Assembly: GCA_025929425.1 (NCBI GenBank)
Contig: JAICME010000008.1
Coordinates: 1-40,029 of the forward strand
Reading direction: 5' to 3'
Source: Thermoleophilia bacterium
GTDB taxonomy: Bacteria > Actinomycetota > Thermoleophilia > Gaiellales > Gaiellaceae
Length of the DNA: 40,029 nucleotides
Below are positions 25,627 to 36,525 of this stretch, in pieces; the first letter of the stretch is position 1; each line of letters opens with the position of its first letter. The notes under the pieces are model-generated. The model was not told where the DNA came from. It worked only from the letters and a program-made list of their open reading frames with translations, and did not search any database. A program made the translations under genes and the position numbers.

Positions 25627-26903
25627 TGCGCGTCGAGCCGGCGGTGGCGCTCGTCGGTCACATCGTCGTGCCCGGGGACAAGTCGATCTCGCATCGCGCC
25701 GTCCTGATCGGTGCGCTCGGCGAAGGTGAGGTACGCGTTCACGGCTTCGGCCGCGCGGGCGACACGCAGTCGACGGTGGACGGAGTCCGCGCACTGGGCG
25801 TCGAGGTCGAGGACGTCGCCGACGACGAGCTCGTCGTGCACGGCGTCGGACTGCGCGGGCTTCATGCGGGCAGCGTCGACTGCGGCAACTCCGGGACGCT
25901 CATGCGCCTCCTGGCGGGTGCCGTCGCCGGTCAGAACGGCGAATTCGCGCTCACCGGGGACGAGTCGCTGAGCGCGCGGCCGATGGAGCGGATCGCCGCT
26001 CCGCTGCGCCAGATGGGCGCGACCGTCGAGACGACGGACGGCCATGCGCCGCTCGTGATCCGCGGCTCCGGCGCCCTCCGCGGGGTCGAGTTCGAGCCGG
26101 AGGCGGCGAGCGCGCAGGTGAAGTCCGCGATCCTCCTCGCCGGGCTGAACGCCGGCGGGCCGACGACGGTGGTCGAGCGGATCCCGACCCGGGACCACAC
26201 CGAGCTCATGCTCGAGGCGGCGGGCGCGCGGATCCGTCGCAGCACGAGCTCGGTGACGCTGGAGCCCGCCGCCGCGCTGCGACTCGATGCGGTCGTCGTC
26301 CCGGGCGATTTCTCGTCCGCCGCCCCGCTGCTCGTCGCAGCCGCGCTCGTTCCCGGCAGCGACCTCACGTTCCACGACCTCGGCGTCAACCCGCGCCGCA
26401 CGGGGCTGCTGGCAGTGCTCGAGCGTATGGGAGCGCGTGTCTCCGTGTTCGACCGTCGCCGCGTGGGCGGCGAGCCGGTCGCGTCCGTCCAGGTGCAGCC
26501 GGGGGAGCTCGTCGCCACCGAGATCGGGGCCGCGGAGGTGCCTGCTCTCGTGGACGAGCTTCCGCTCGTCGCGCTCCTGGCCTCGCACGCCCGCGGCGAG
26601 ACGCGTGTCTCCGGTGCCCGCGAGCTGCGAGTCAAGGAGACAGACCGCATCGAGGCGGTCACCGACGGGCTGCGACCCCTCGGCGCCCGCATCCACTCGC
26701 TGGACGACGGCTGGACCGTGACCGGCGTTCCCGCCCGCCTGCGCGGTGGTCGCATCGACGCGCGCGGCGACCACCGAATCGCGATGCTGGGCGCGGTCGC
26801 GGGCCTGGCCTCACGCGAGGGAGTGGCGATCGAGGGCGCCGACACGGCCGCTATAAGCTTCCCCGGCTTCTACGAGCTTCTGGAGTCGGTAACGAGGCGA
26901 TAG
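25626..26903 (+). CDS. aroA: 3-phosphoshikimate 1-carboxyvinyltransferase (EPSP synthase)
   Basis: VVPGDKSISHRAVLIGALGEGEVRVHGF; DCGNSGTLMRLLAG; RELRVKETDRIEAVTDGLRPLG. Confidence 0.95.
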   Translation: MRVEPAVALVGHIVVPGDKSISHRAVLIGALGEGEVRVHGFGRAGDTQSTVDGVRALGVEVEDVADDELVVHGVGLRGLHAGSVDCGNSGTLMRLLAGAVAGQNGEFALTGDESLSARPMERIAAPLRQMGATVETTDGHAPLVIRGSGALRGVEFEPEAASAQVKSAILLAGLNAGGPTTVVERIPTRDHTELMLEAAGARIRRSTSSVTLEPAAALRLDAVVVPGDFSSAAPLLVAAALVPGSDLTFHDLGVNPRRTGLLAVLERMGARVSVFDRRRVGGEPVASVQVQPGELVATEIGAAEVPALVDELPLVALLASHARGETRVSGARELRVKETDRIEAVTDGLRPLGARIHSLDDGWTVTGVPARLRGGRIDARGDHRIAMLGAVAGLASREGVAIEGADTAAISFPGFYELLESVTRR

Positions 26904-26906
26904 GCG

Positions 26907-27539
26907 ATGGTGGTAGCGATCGACGGGCCCGCGGGTGCGGGAAAGAGCACGGTGGCGCGCGCGCTCGCGGAGCGGCTCGGCTTCCGCTACCTCGACACCG
27001 GCGCGATGTACCGGGCGCTCACCTGGCTCGCCATGAAGCGAGGGCTCGACCTCGGCGACGCCCCAGGGCTCGCCGAGCTCGCGCGCGACAACGCGGTCAT
27101 CTTCACCGAGGATGACCGCGTCTGGATCGCCGGCACCGACGTGACGTCCTCGATTCGCGAGACGCGCGTCGACCGGATGGTGCCGGTCGTGGCGCGTCAT
27201 CACGCCGTGCGCGAGGTGATGCGCGACCGGCAGCGTGAGCTCGGCCGCGACGGCGACGTCGTGATCGAGGGGCGCGACATCGGGACCGTGGTGGCTCCCC
27301 AGGCCGACGTCAAGGTGTTCCTCGTCGCCGACCGGGAGGAGCGGGCGAAGCGCCGCGTCGCGGAGCGGCCCGGCATCGGCGCCGACGCGCTGGCAACCGA
27401 CCTGCGTCTCCGCGACGAGAGCGACGCGGCGCGCATGCAACCGGCGGCCGACGCCACCGAGATCGACACGACGAATCTGCAGGTCGAGGACGTCGTCGAC
27501 CGGATCGAGGCACTCGTGCGCGAACGTTCCGCGGCGTGA
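26907..27539 (+). CDS. cmk: Cytidylate kinase
   Basis: [62 protein letters not shown]. Confidence 0.96.
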   Translation: MVVAIDGPAGAGKSTVARALAERLGFRYLDTGAMYRALTWLAMKRGLDLGDAPGLAELARDNAVIFTEDDRVWIAGTDVTSSIRETRVDRMVPVVARHHAVREVMRDRQRELGRDGDVVIEGRDIGTVVAPQADVKVFLVADREERAKRRVAERPGIGADALATDLRLRDESDAARMQPAADATEIDTTNLQVEDVVDRIEALVRERSAA

Positions 27540-28219
27540 ACGCTCACGACGTCGCCTGGATCCTGGGCCGTCCGCCCATCGGCGGGTCCGCCGCCCTCAC
27601 CACCCGGCTCCGCTCGTACGGCACCGAGCGCGTCCCGCGCAGCGGCGGTCTCGTGATGGCGTTCAACCACTTCCACTGGATCGACATTCCGTGCGCCGGC
27701 TTCGTCTGCAAGCGCCACCTCTACTTCCTCGCCAAGGTCGAGGCGCACGTGGTTCCGGGCCTCGGCCAGGTGATCCGCACCTTCGGCACGCTGTCCGTAC
27801 GACGAGGCGAGTCGGATCGCGAAGCCGTGCGCCAGATGCGGGAGGTCGTGCGCAAGGGGGAAGCGCTCGGCGTGTTCGTCGAGGGGACGCGGCAGCGGAG
27901 CGGCGTTCCCGGGCACGTTCAGCCCGGTGCGGCGATGGTTGCGCTGCAGGAAGACGTGCCGGTGATCTGTGCCGCGATCCACGGCTCGCAGAGCTGGAAG
28001 CTCGGCAACTTCGCTCCGGTCTCCATCGCATTCGGCCAGCCGATGCGCTTCGAGGGCCTGCCGCGCGGCGGCAAGGGCTACCGAGAGGCCTCGCAGCAGA
28101 TCGAGGACGAGCTGTACCGACTCTGGAGCTGGTTGCGCGACCTCCACGAGGCCGGCCGGCCCCGCGACGCGGTTCCCCCGGCGCGGGACGACGCCGGCCC
28201 GGTCACGCTGCCGGAGTGA
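27536..28219 (+). CDS. Lysophospholipid acyltransferase (PlsC-like)
   Basis: NHFHWID (HX4D), [12 protein letters not shown], cmk-der context; GTG start. Confidence 0.88.
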   Translation: MNAHDVAWILGRPPIGGSAALTTRLRSYGTERVPRSGGLVMAFNHFHWIDIPCAGFVCKRHLYFLAKVEAHVVPGLGQVIRTFGTLSVRRGESDREAVRQMREVVRKGEALGVFVEGTRQRSGVPGHVQPGAAMVALQEDVPVICAAIHGSQSWKLGNFAPVSIAFGQPMRFEGLPRGGKGYREASQQIEDELYRLWSWLRDLHEAGRPRDAVPPARDDAGPVTLPE

Positions 28220-29580
28220 GCGACCTCGAAGACACGGACTCGGCCGAGCTACCCGCACCACCCCCTCCGCCGCTCCTCGGCGCTGTGGCGATCGTCGGCT
28301 TTCCGAACGTGGGCAAGTCGACGCTGATCAACCGGCTCACCGAGACCCGCGACGCGGTCGTGCACGAGACCCCGGGCGTGACGCGCGACCGGAAGGAGCT
28401 CGTCTGCGAATGGACGGGCAAGCGCTTCGTCCTCGTCGACACCGGTGGCGTCGATATCGCGGATCCGACTCCGATCACCCGCGCGATCGCGCAGCAGGCT
28501 CGAGAAGCGGTTGCTGAGGCGGATCTCGTGCTCTTCGTCGTCGACGCGCGCGCCGGCGTGACGCCCGGCGACGAAGAGGTCGCACAGATCCTGCGCGAGA
28601 CACGCAAGCCGGTGATCGTCCTCGCGAACAAGATCGACGATCCGCACCAGGAGCCGCTCGCGCTCGAGCTGCACCGGCTCGGGCTCGGCGACCCGATTCC
28701 GATCTCGGGGCTCCACGGAACCGGTAGCGGCGACCTGCTCGACCACATCGTGGCCGAGCTCGAACGAATCTCGCCCACCGGCCGTCCCGCGCTGCCCGAC
28801 GACGCGATCCGCGTCGCGATCCTCGGCCGCCCGAACGTGGGGAAGTCGAGCCTCGTCAATGCGCTCCTCGGCCGCGAGCGGCTGATCGTGAGCGAGATCC
28901 CCGGCACGACTCGCGATGCGGTCGACACCGTGCTCGAGCGCGGCGAGCGCACCTTCGTCCTGATCGACACGGCCGGCCTCCGTCGCAAGAGGCGACATCG
29001 GCGGGGGATCGAGTTCTACTCCGAGCTGCGCGCGCTCGAGGCGGCGGAGCGAGCAGACGTGGCTCTGGTCCTGATCGACTCGTCCGAGGGAATCGTGGAG
29101 CAGGACATCGCGGTCGCCGACGTCGCCCGCCATGCCGACTGCTCGACGCTCGTGGTTCTCTCGAAGTGGGACGCGACCACGATCGGCGTCGAGGACGTCC
29201 GCGGCCAGCTGCGCCGGCGCCTGCGCCAGCGGCCGCCGTTCGTCGCCGTCTCCTCGCAGACCGGCCGCGGGCTCGAGCGGCTGCTCGACGGGGTCGCGGA
29301 ACTCTTCGACCGCCATACGGCGCGGATCCCGACCCCCGAGCTGAACCGCGCGCTCGCCGAGTTGCGCGAGGCACGGCAGCCGCCGAGCGGTCCGCGCGGC
29401 CGCAGGCTCAACCTGCTCTACGGCGCGCAGATCCGCGTGCGCCCGCCGCGGTTCCGGTTCTTCGTGAACGACCCCGGCCTCGTCACCCGCGACTACGGCT
29501 ACTGGGTCGAGAATCAGCTGCGCGCGCGCTTCGGCCTGGACGGCGTCCCGGTCTCGATCGACTTCGTGAAACGATCCTGA
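28216..29580 (+). CDS. der: Ribosome biogenesis GTPase Der (EngA)
   Basis: Two GTPase domains: [18 protein letters not shown] and [23 protein letters not shown] in GTGA overlap. Confidence 0.97.
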   Translation: MSDLEDTDSAELPAPPPPPLLGAVAIVGFPNVGKSTLINRLTETRDAVVHETPGVTRDRKELVCEWTGKRFVLVDTGGVDIADPTPITRAIAQQAREAVAEADLVLFVVDARAGVTPGDEEVAQILRETRKPVIVLANKIDDPHQEPLALELHRLGLGDPIPISGLHGTGSGDLLDHIVAELERISPTGRPALPDDAIRVAILGRPNVGKSSLVNALLGRERLIVSEIPGTTRDAVDTVLERGERTFVLIDTAGLRRKRRHRRGIEFYSELRALEAAERADVALVLIDSSEGIVEQDIAVADVARHADCSTLVVLSKWDATTIGVEDVRGQLRRRLRQRPPFVAVSSQTGRGLERLLDGVAELFDRHTARIPTPELNRALAELREARQPPSGPRGRRLNLLYGAQIRVRPPRFRFFVNDPGLVTRDYGYWVENQLRARFGLDGVPVSIDFVKRS

Positions 29581-29584
29581 CCGC

Positions 29585-30538
29585 ATGAGGTTCCTCGTCG
29601 TCGGCGCCGGTTCGTGGGGGACGGCGTTCACGCGTGTCCTCCTCGACCGGGAGCACGACGTCGTCCTCGCCTGCCGTTCGTCCGAGCAGGCCCAGGCGAT
29701 CGCGAAGACCGGCTGGAACCCGCACTACCTGCAGGGCGTGGATCTCAGGGCTGCCGAGCCGCTGCCGCTCGCCGACGCGCCGGACGATGTCGACGCCGTG
29801 GTGGTGGCGGTGCCGAGCAAGGCCTTCGCCGCAGTTGTCGAGGCGCTACCGGGTGACGCTCCGGTGATCAGCCTGGCGAAGGGCCTCGATCCCGCGACCG
29901 GCGAACGCCTCTCGACGCGCGTCCACCATCGCCCGGTCGCCGTCCTCTCCGGCCCGAACATGGCGGAGGAGATCGCCGAGGGGCTCCCGACCGCGGCCGT
30001 GATCGCGAGCGAGGACGGCGGGCTCGCAGGAGACCTCCAGGACGCGATCAACTCGAGCCTTTTCCGCGTCTACGTCAACCCGGATCTCGTCGGCGTCGAG
30101 CTGTGCGGCGCGGCGAAGAACGTGATCGCGCTCGCCGCCGGAGCCGTCGACGGCCTCCGCCTCGGCGACAACGCGAAGGCCTCGCTGATCGCGCGAGGCC
30201 TCGCGGAGATGGCGCGGCTCGGCGAGGCGGCGGGTGCGCGGGCGGAGACCTTCGCGGGGCTCGCAGGCATCGGCGATCTCGTCGTGACGTGCTGGAGCCG
30301 CTACGGCCGCAACCGGCACGCCGGCGAGCTGATCGCGCAGGGCCTCACTCCGGAGCGGGCGATGGCGGAGATCGGCCAGACCGTGGAGGGACTGACGACG
30401 GCGCCCGTCCTGAGAGACCTCTCGCACCGGCTCGGGGTCGAGCTGCCGGTCACCGAGGGCGTCTGCTCGGTGCTCTCGGGGCAGAGCATCACCGAGCTCG
30501 CCGCGGGCCTGATGGGACGCAGACCGACAGAGGAGTGA
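29585..30538 (+). CDS. gpsA: Glycerol-3-phosphate dehydrogenase [NAD(P)+]
   Basis: VVGAGSWGTAFTRVL; LSGPNMAEEIAEGLPTAAV; ELCGAAKNVIALAAGAVDGL. Confidence 0.96.
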   Translation: MRFLVVGAGSWGTAFTRVLLDREHDVVLACRSSEQAQAIAKTGWNPHYLQGVDLRAAEPLPLADAPDDVDAVVVAVPSKAFAAVVEALPGDAPVISLAKGLDPATGERLSTRVHHRPVAVLSGPNMAEEIAEGLPTAAVIASEDGGLAGDLQDAINSSLFRVYVNPDLVGVELCGAAKNVIALAAGAVDGLRLGDNAKASLIARGLAEMARLGEAAGARAETFAGLAGIGDLVVTCWSRYGRNRHAGELIAQGLTPERAMAEIGQTVEGLTTAPVLRDLSHRLGVELPVTEGVCSVLSGQSITELAAGLMGRRPTEE

Positions 30539-30562
30539 GTCGCCTCGGCTAGCCTGCCCGCC

Positions 30563-31813
30563 ATGACCAGCCGCAGCTTCTCCTTCACCTCGGAGTCCGT
30601 CACCGAAGGCCATCCCGACAAGATCGCCGACCAGGTCTCCGACTCCGTGCTCGACGCGGTGCTCGCCGACGACCCGAACGGGCGCGTCGCCTGTGAGACC
30701 CTGATCACGACCGGGCTCGTCGTCGTGGCCGGCGAGATCACGACCAAGACCTACGTCGACATCCCGCGCCTCGTGCGCGAGCGGATCCGCGAGATCGGCT
30801 ACACGCGCGCGAAGTTCGGCTTCGACGCCGAGACGTGCGGCGTCGTCGTCGCCATCGACGAGCAGTCGCCCGACATCGCGCAGGGCGTCGATCACTCCTA
30901 CGAGAACCAGCACGGCGACAGCGATCCGATCGACGAGCTCGGCGCCGGCGACCAGGGGATGATGTTCGGCTACGCCTCGAACGAGACGGACGAGCTGATG
31001 CCGCTGCCGATCATGCTCGCGCACCGGCTGGCGAAGCGGCTCGCCGAGGTGCGGAAGGCGGACGTGCTCCCGTATCTGCGGCCCGACGGAAAGACGCAGG
31101 TCACGGTGCGCTACGAGCTCGACGAGCACGGGCGCCAGCGGCCGGTCGAGATCGAGCGCGTCCTCGTCTCGACGCAGCATCGCGACGGGCTCGACATCGA
31201 CACGCTGCTCAAGCCAGACCTGATCGAGCACGTGATCGAGCCGATCCTCCCGAAGGAGCTCTACGACCAGCGACGGCTCGACCACGACAAGGACTTCGTC
31301 TACTGCAACCCGACCGGCAAGTTCGTGATCGGCGGCCCGATGGGCGACTCCGGCCTCACGGGACGGAAGATCATCGTCGACACGTACGGCGGGGCCGCAC
31401 CGCACGGCGGCGGCGCGTTCTCCGGCAAGGACCCGACGAAGGTCGACCGTTCGGCGGCCTACGCGGCCCGCTGGGTGGCGAAGAACGTCGTCGCGGCAGG
31501 GCTTGCGGATCGCTGCCAGATCCAGGTCGCGTACGCCATCGGCGTCGCGCATCCGCTCTCGGTGCTGGTCGACACGTTCGGCACCGAGGCGATCCCGGTT
31601 CCGCGGATCGAGGAGCTCGTCCGCGAGCAGTTCGACCTGCGGCCGGCGGCCATCCTCCGCGACCTCGACCTGCGACGGCCGATCTACCGGAAGACGGCGG
31701 CGTACGGCCACTTCGGCCGCGACGACGGGGACTTCACGTGGGAGCGCACCGACAAAGCGGACGCGTTGCGCGAGGCCGCGGGACTCGGCGCCGCCGCGGC
31801 TACGCCGGCCTGA
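30563..31813 (+). CDS. metK: S-adenosylmethionine synthetase
   Basis: [64 protein letters not shown]. Confidence 0.98.
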   Translation: MTSRSFSFTSESVTEGHPDKIADQVSDSVLDAVLADDPNGRVACETLITTGLVVVAGEITTKTYVDIPRLVRERIREIGYTRAKFGFDAETCGVVVAIDEQSPDIAQGVDHSYENQHGDSDPIDELGAGDQGMMFGYASNETDELMPLPIMLAHRLAKRLAEVRKADVLPYLRPDGKTQVTVRYELDEHGRQRPVEIERVLVSTQHRDGLDIDTLLKPDLIEHVIEPILPKELYDQRRLDHDKDFVYCNPTGKFVIGGPMGDSGLTGRKIIVDTYGGAAPHGGGAFSGKDPTKVDRSAAYAARWVAKNVVAAGLADRCQIQVAYAIGVAHPLSVLVDTFGTEAIPVPRIEELVREQFDLRPAAILRDLDLRRPIYRKTAAYGHFGRDDGDFTWERTDKADALREAAGLGAAAATPA

Positions 31814-32489
31814 CGAACAGCCCGGCGGCGGCCTTCTCCGAGATCGCCCGCTCGCCGACCTTCTCGATCGCGACCGTGAACTGATCCGCCGCCGGCTCGG
31901 CGGCGCGCACGAGGATGCCCGTCCCGGGCACGAGGCCCTGGTCGTAGAACCAGTGCAGGAGGTCCCCGTCGTGCTCCGCGAGCCGGACGATTGTCGCCCG
32001 CGTCCCGGCGGGCAGCGTCGCGAGCGGCGCGAGCTCGGCGTTCTCCGCCTGCTCCACCGCCGGATCCACCGGCCACCCGTGCGGGCAGCGCTGGGGATGG
32101 CCGAGCTTGTCGTCGATCCGCTCGATCATCTCGTCGGTGAAGGTGTCGCCCATCTCGTCGGCGCGTTCGTGCGACTCGTAGCCCGTGTAGCCCATGAAGT
32201 CGGTGAGGAGCCGCTCGATGATCCGGTGCTTGCGGACGACGCGCTCCGCCCGCTCGCGGCCCGCCTCGGTGAGGAGCGCCTCCTTCTTGGAGCCGCGCTC
32301 GATCAGGCCCTCTGACTCGAGCCGCTTCAACATCTCGCCGGCCGAGGCGCGCGAGACGTGGAGCATCTCGGCGACGCGCGAAGCGAGAGGAGGGGAACCG
32401 GCGCCGTGCGGGGTGTACTCGCCGATCGGAAACGCGAGGAAGTAGATCGTCTCGAGGTACTCGTCTACCGAGTGGCCGGCGGCTGGCAC
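31800..32489 (-). CDS. DtxR/MntR-family metal-dependent transcriptional regulator
   Basis: [11 protein letters not shown]...[55 protein letters not shown]. Confidence 0.94.
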   Translation of the reverse strand: MPAAGHSVDEYLETIYFLAFPIGEYTPHGAGSPPLASRVAEMLHVSRASAGEMLKRLESEGLIERGSKKEALLTEAGRERAERVVRKHRIIERLLTDFMGYTGYESHERADEMGDTFTDEMIERIDDKLGHPQRCPHGWPVDPAVEQAENAELAPLATLPAGTRATIVRLAEHDGDLLHWFYDQGLVPGTGILVRAAEPAADQFTVAIEKVGERAISEKAAAGLFVRPA

Positions 32490-32508
32490 GCCGCTATATT
32501 GCCCGCGA

Positions 32509-32542
32509 GCCTGCGTGTAAGGGAACCCTTACACGGGCAGGC
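32509..32542. promoter_or_regulatory. Candidate DtxR-type operator between the regulator and ZIP gene
   Basis: GCCTGC-GTGTAAGGG-AA-CCCTTACAC-GG-GCAGGC dyad; TATATT at 32495-32500 just upstream. Confidence 0.7.
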
Positions 32543-32553
32543 GCTCAATCACC

Positions 32554-33396
32554 ATGTCGACCGGGCACATCCTCCTGCTGGGCGCGATCGCGGGCGCGAC
32601 GATCTTCCTCGGCCTGCCCGTCGGCCGCGTGAACACCTTTGGGCCGATCGTGCGCGCGTGTCTCTCGGCACTGGCGACCGGGATCCTGCTCTTCCTCTTC
32701 TGGGACGTCCTCACGGGCGCCGTCGACCCGATCGACTCGGCGCTGCAGGCGCGGCACTGGGGAAGGTTCGCGTGGCTCTCGGCGCTCGGTGCCGCGGGCT
32801 TCGCGCTCGGCCTGATGGGGCTCGTCCACTACGCGGTCTGGATGCGGCGACGTGCAAGCCGGCGCGTGACGACGATGGTCGGCCCGGGAGCGGCGGCCGT
32901 CGACGAGTTCACGCATCGCCGCTGGATCGACGAGCTCACGCCGGGCAAGCAGCTCGCACTGTTGATCGCGGTCGGGATCGGCGTTCACAACTTCGGCGAG
33001 GGGCTCGCGATCGGCCAGGCGGCCGCCGCCGGCTCGATCAGCCTCGCCGTGACGCTGATCGTCGGCTTCGGTTTGCACAACGCGACCGAGGGCTTCGGCA
33101 TCTGCGGGCCGTTGGCGGGGGAAGGCACGAAGCCGACCTGGGGGTTCCTCGGCCTGATGGGCGTGATCGGAGGCGCCCCGACGTTCCTCGGCACCGTGCT
33201 CGGGCAGGCGTGGTCGAGCGAGGCGATGTCGGTCGTCTTCTTCGCCGTCGCCGCCGGCTCGATCCTCTACGTGGTGCAGGAGCTGATGGCGGTCAACCGC
33301 AGCTACGGCCGCACGGCACTCGTCACGTGGCTCGTCCTCGCGGGGCTCCTGCTCGGCTTTGCGACGGACTTCGTCGTCAGCGCCGCAGGCGTCTGA
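32554..33396 (+). CDS. ZIP-family metal transporter
   Basis: GIGVHNFGEGLAIGQAAAAG and GFGLHNATEGFGICGPL are ZIP TM4/TM5 signatures. Confidence 0.93.
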   Translation: MSTGHILLLGAIAGATIFLGLPVGRVNTFGPIVRACLSALATGILLFLFWDVLTGAVDPIDSALQARHWGRFAWLSALGAAGFALGLMGLVHYAVWMRRRASRRVTTMVGPGAAAVDEFTHRRWIDELTPGKQLALLIAVGIGVHNFGEGLAIGQAAAAGSISLAVTLIVGFGLHNATEGFGICGPLAGEGTKPTWGFLGLMGVIGGAPTFLGTVLGQAWSSEAMSVVFFAVAAGSILYVVQELMAVNRSYGRTALVTWLVLAGLLLGFATDFVVSAAGV

Positions 33397-33405
33397 CCTG
33401 GTCGC

Positions 33406-34881
33406 TCACCAGAGGAGGACTGGAGAACATGCCCGGCGGTTTCTGCCGACGTGGGCTCCGCCGCCGATCAGGACTTGAGCCGAGGCGTCCGGGTTGGAGG
33501 CGCCGGTGAGGGGCCGGCCGCAGAGGTGGAGACGCTGGCTCGGGCCGACGGTTCCGTCCCGAGCGATGGTCGCGGAGAACTGTTTCCCGTCTCCGTCCGC
33601 CCACACGATGGTGTGTAGGTCGCCGGCGCGTGCCAGCGCGATCCAGAAGCCGCTGCTTCCATTCTGGGTTTGGGAGAGAACCGTGTCCGACGCTCCCTGG
33701 GCTCCGACGGTCCCCACGTAGAGGCCGGAGACGTTGTCCGGGTCACCCACCCAGATTCCGGCCAGCGCCCCTGTCGCGGTGAACCAGAACGTGTCGTCGA
33801 GGGTGACCGCAGAGGGCAGCCAGGAGGCGCCGTGCGAGTGCGGGAAGACGAGAGGAGCAGACCAGCCGGCTCCGGGGCTGGAGCGGATCGTCGCCTCGAC
33901 GGGGCCGAGGAAGCCTTGCGTGTCGTCTTGCCAGACCAGCGCCGCTCGTGACCCATCCGAGACGAAGAGCGGGTAGACGGCGACGGGGATGCCGCCGGGG
34001 CTCGACCCGGTGATCGCCTGCACGGGCGTCGTCCAGGTGGAGCCGTTCCAGGAAGAGACGACGACCGCCGCCGAGGCGTCCTGCCAGGCCGCGGTGATCG
34101 AGCCGTTCACCGAGGCAACGGTCGCTCCGACCTCGGCCGCAATCGTCCGTCGGCCCGATGGCTGCGGAGGAGTGACCGGCGTCCACTGTTGCGAGCCGCC
34201 CGCCAGTCCCCACATGCGAGCGGTCGTATCGCCGTTCGCTCCGTGCAGGCTGACGAGGAACCGGTCCTCGTCGTCGCTCGCGACCAGGACCCTGTAGAGC
34301 CCGGGCTGGGAGGACTGCGTCTCGTACAGGACCTTTGCGGCGCTCCAGCCCGTCCGGCCGACGATCGCTGCCTCGACGCGCCGAGTCCGTCCAGTGGTCG
34401 CCCAGACGACGACGGCGCGCCTCGCATCCGAGCCGACGACGAGAGACCCAGGGAAGAGAAGACCGGTCGACCCGGACGGCGACCAGCGGGATGCCAAGAG
34501 GTGTGACGGCCCGCGGAATCGTCCACCGGCGTCCAGCTCTCTCGCCGCGAGCCGCCGCCGACTCGTATACAGGAGCAGGAAGCGGCCGTCTGCGAGCGCC
34601 GTGAGACCCACCGCGTAAGGCCAGCGCAGAGACAGTCGCCCGACGGTCTCGAATCGCGAGCCATTTGCCGTACGCCGGGCCACGCTCATCGAGTGTGCGG
34701 ACGAGAACACGACGACCGAGGTTCCGGAGCGGTTCACTGCGGCCTCGTGCACGTTGCTGAGCTGTGCACCGAGCCGGGCCGCAGACTGGACGTGCCAGCC
34801 CGTGGCCGCCGCGTCCGCGGCCGGCGCAGTTACGCACAGGACGGCCAGAAGAGGTGTCAGCAAGCGACCCGCTCGCCGCAT
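33406..34881 (-). CDS. Secreted protein with beta-propeller/sialidase-like repeats, function unknown
   Basis: Signal peptide MRRAGRLLTPLLAVLCVTAPAADA; repeated VVVWATTGRTRRVEAA, AAWQDASAAVVVSSWNGSTW, ALVWQDDTQGFLGPVEA; ATG at 34881. Confidence 0.75.
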   Translation of the reverse strand: MRRAGRLLTPLLAVLCVTAPAADAAATGWHVQSAARLGAQLSNVHEAAVNRSGTSVVVFSSAHSMSVARRTANGSRFETVGRLSLRWPYAVGLTALADGRFLLLYTSRRRLAARELDAGGRFRGPSHLLASRWSPSGSTGLLFPGSLVVGSDARRAVVVWATTGRTRRVEAAIVGRTGWSAAKVLYETQSSQPGLYRVLVASDDEDRFLVSLHGANGDTTARMWGLAGGSQQWTPVTPPQPSGRRTIAAEVGATVASVNGSITAAWQDASAAVVVSSWNGSTWTTPVQAITGSSPGGIPVAVYPLFVSDGSRAALVWQDDTQGFLGPVEATIRSSPGAGWSAPLVFPHSHGASWLPSAVTLDDTFWFTATGALAGIWVGDPDNVSGLYVGTVGAQGASDTVLSQTQNGSSGFWIALARAGDLHTIVWADGDGKQFSATIARDGTVGPSQRLHLCGRPLTGASNPDASAQVLIGGGAHVGRNRRACSPVLLW

Positions 34882-35001
34882 GGCCGTGAATCTAGTGCAA
34901 CCGGAGGGCGATGTCATTCCTGAGCCTGGGCGGCTGTCGCGCCGGTTTCGCGCGCAGCGAGGGAGAGGCAGCCTGACGCGCGAGTCCAGTAGATTCCGCG
35001 A

Positions 35002-35832
35002 ATGACGGTGGACACCGCCGTGCTCACGCTCGCCCTCCACCCTTTTCGAGAGCTCCCGCCTGCGCCCGGCATCGAGCGGGTCGAGCAGGACGGCTTGCTC
35101 TGTTTCTTTCATCCGTATCCGAATGCGCAACCCGTCGAGCCGCTCGGTTTGGCTCCGGGCGACGTGCCTGCGGCGGTCGCGGCGGCCCGCGGCGCTGCCC
35201 GGGAGCGCGGCAAGGGGCTGCAGGTGTGGTGGGTCGCTCCCGAGGACTCCGATCTCGGGCCGGCGCTGGAGCGGGAAGGGCTGGTGAACGAGGACACGCC
35301 GGGCTTCGAAGCGGTCGAGAACGCGATGGCGCTCGTCCATCCTCCGTACGGTGGGAGCAGCGGCGAGATTGCGGTCACCGCCGTCGACGCGTACGAGGAT
35401 TTCACCGCTGCGACCTTCGTGGTGCTCGACGCGTTCGAGTTTCCCGAGGCGATGCGCGCGGAGGCGGCTGCGGAGCTTCCGCAGCGGTGGGACGAGTACC
35501 GAGACCCGGCCAATCCCGGGCGACAATACGTTGCCCGGATCGACGACGAGATCGTCGGCACGGCCGGCGCCGTCTTCGGGGGAGCCGGCGTCAACCTGTT
35601 CGGCGGCGCCGTTCTCCCGCGTGCCCGCGGGCGCGGCGTCTATCGCGCGCTGACGGCCGCTCGGTGGCAGGAAGCCGTGGAACGGGGGACGCCGGCGTTG
35701 ACCGTCCAGGCGGGGCGCATGTCCATGCCGGTTCTCGCCAAACTCGGCTTCGTCGAGGTCGGCGAGGCGCGTATGTACGTCGACGACGTCGGAGCCGCGG
35801 AGAGCAGCGCTGGGCTGCCCTCCGCAGGGTGA
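35002..35832 (+). CDS. GNAT-family N-acetyltransferase
   Basis: GGAVLPRARGRGVYRALTAARWQEAVERGTPALTVQAGRMSMPVLAKLGFVEVGEARMY. Confidence 0.85.
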   Translation: MTVDTAVLTLALHPFRELPPAPGIERVEQDGLLCFFHPYPNAQPVEPLGLAPGDVPAAVAAARGAARERGKGLQVWWVAPEDSDLGPALEREGLVNEDTPGFEAVENAMALVHPPYGGSSGEIAVTAVDAYEDFTAATFVVLDAFEFPEAMRAEAAAELPQRWDEYRDPANPGRQYVARIDDEIVGTAGAVFGGAGVNLFGGAVLPRARGRGVYRALTAARWQEAVERGTPALTVQAGRMSMPVLAKLGFVEVGEARMYVDDVGAAESSAGLPSAG

Positions 35833-35848
35833 TTTGCCGAGGACTCCC

Positions 35849-36154
35849 CTAGCGCACGACGTGGTGAAGCTCGTAGAAGCCGTCTCGCGTGGGCTCCGCG
35901 AAGTTGTCGGGGTTCGGAAACGCCTGCGGCCCCCCCTCGACCACCGGCTGGACCTGCTCGGCGAGGAACCGTTCGGCGTCCTCCCGGGTCTCCCAGACGT
36001 CGAGAATCCGGAACACGCCGGCCTCGTCGTCGAAGCCCGCCGTGTGCGCGATCAGGCCCTGAAACGGGCCGTCGCCGATCTTGTCCGCCACGAAGTCATA
36101 GTTCGTCGTCGTACGATCGCCGATCGCGAACTCCTGGATGTAGGCAACTGCCAC
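35849..36154 (-). CDS. Small dimeric alpha/beta-barrel-like protein (monooxygenase/NIPSNAP-like fold)
   Basis: VAVAYIQEFAIGDRTTTNYDFVADKIG...AGFDDEAGVFRILDVWETREDAERFL; SD AAGGAGG before GTG 36154. Confidence 0.65.
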   Translation of the reverse strand: MAVAYIQEFAIGDRTTTNYDFVADKIGDGPFQGLIAHTAGFDDEAGVFRILDVWETREDAERFLAEQVQPVVEGGPQAFPNPDNFAEPTRDGFYELHHVVR

Positions 36155-36185
36155 GGGACGCCTCCTTGCTGGTTTGCCGGATCGT

Positions 36186-36491
36186 ATGAAGCTCGATGAT
36201 CTCACTCGTCTCGGCGCGCAGCTCCGCGGTGTCTCGGAGCGTCGTCGAGACGGGCTGCTCGACTGGCGCTACCACGGGCGCCTCGTGGCGCGCCAACTGG
36301 ACGACACCCACGTCGTCATCCGTGCGTCGTTCGACTTCCGCGACCTCCTGCTCCACTCGTTTCCCGAGACGTTCTCGGTGCCGGAGCGCTTCGCCAGGCA
36401 CATGATGATCGTGGCCGACCTCGAGCACGGAGATGTCCGCGCCATCGAAGATGCCGTGATCGCTGCCTGGGAGCTCCAGTCGGGCAGGTGA
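36186..36491 (+). CDS. MmcQ/YjbR-like DNA-binding-fold small protein
   Basis: LVARQLDDTHVVIRASFDFRDLLLHSFPETFSVPERFARHMMIVADLEHGDVRAIEDAVIAAWEL. Confidence 0.55.
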   Translation: MKLDDLTRLGAQLRGVSERRRDGLLDWRYHGRLVARQLDDTHVVIRASFDFRDLLLHSFPETFSVPERFARHMMIVADLEHGDVRAIEDAVIAAWELQSGR

Positions 36492-36525
36492 GCGACGACC
36501 AGCGTCCCGGCTACGCTCGCTGCCC

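Noticed and set aside
29846-31711. 621-aa minus-strand ORF opposite gpsA/metK
   Set aside because: Shadow ORF opposite two unambiguous enzymes
33409-33506. SD-like GAGGAGGACTGGAGAAC followed by ATG and a short ORF after the ZIP gene
   Set aside because: About 26 codons of Arg/Gly-rich sequence antisense to the secreted protein; no support for a real gene
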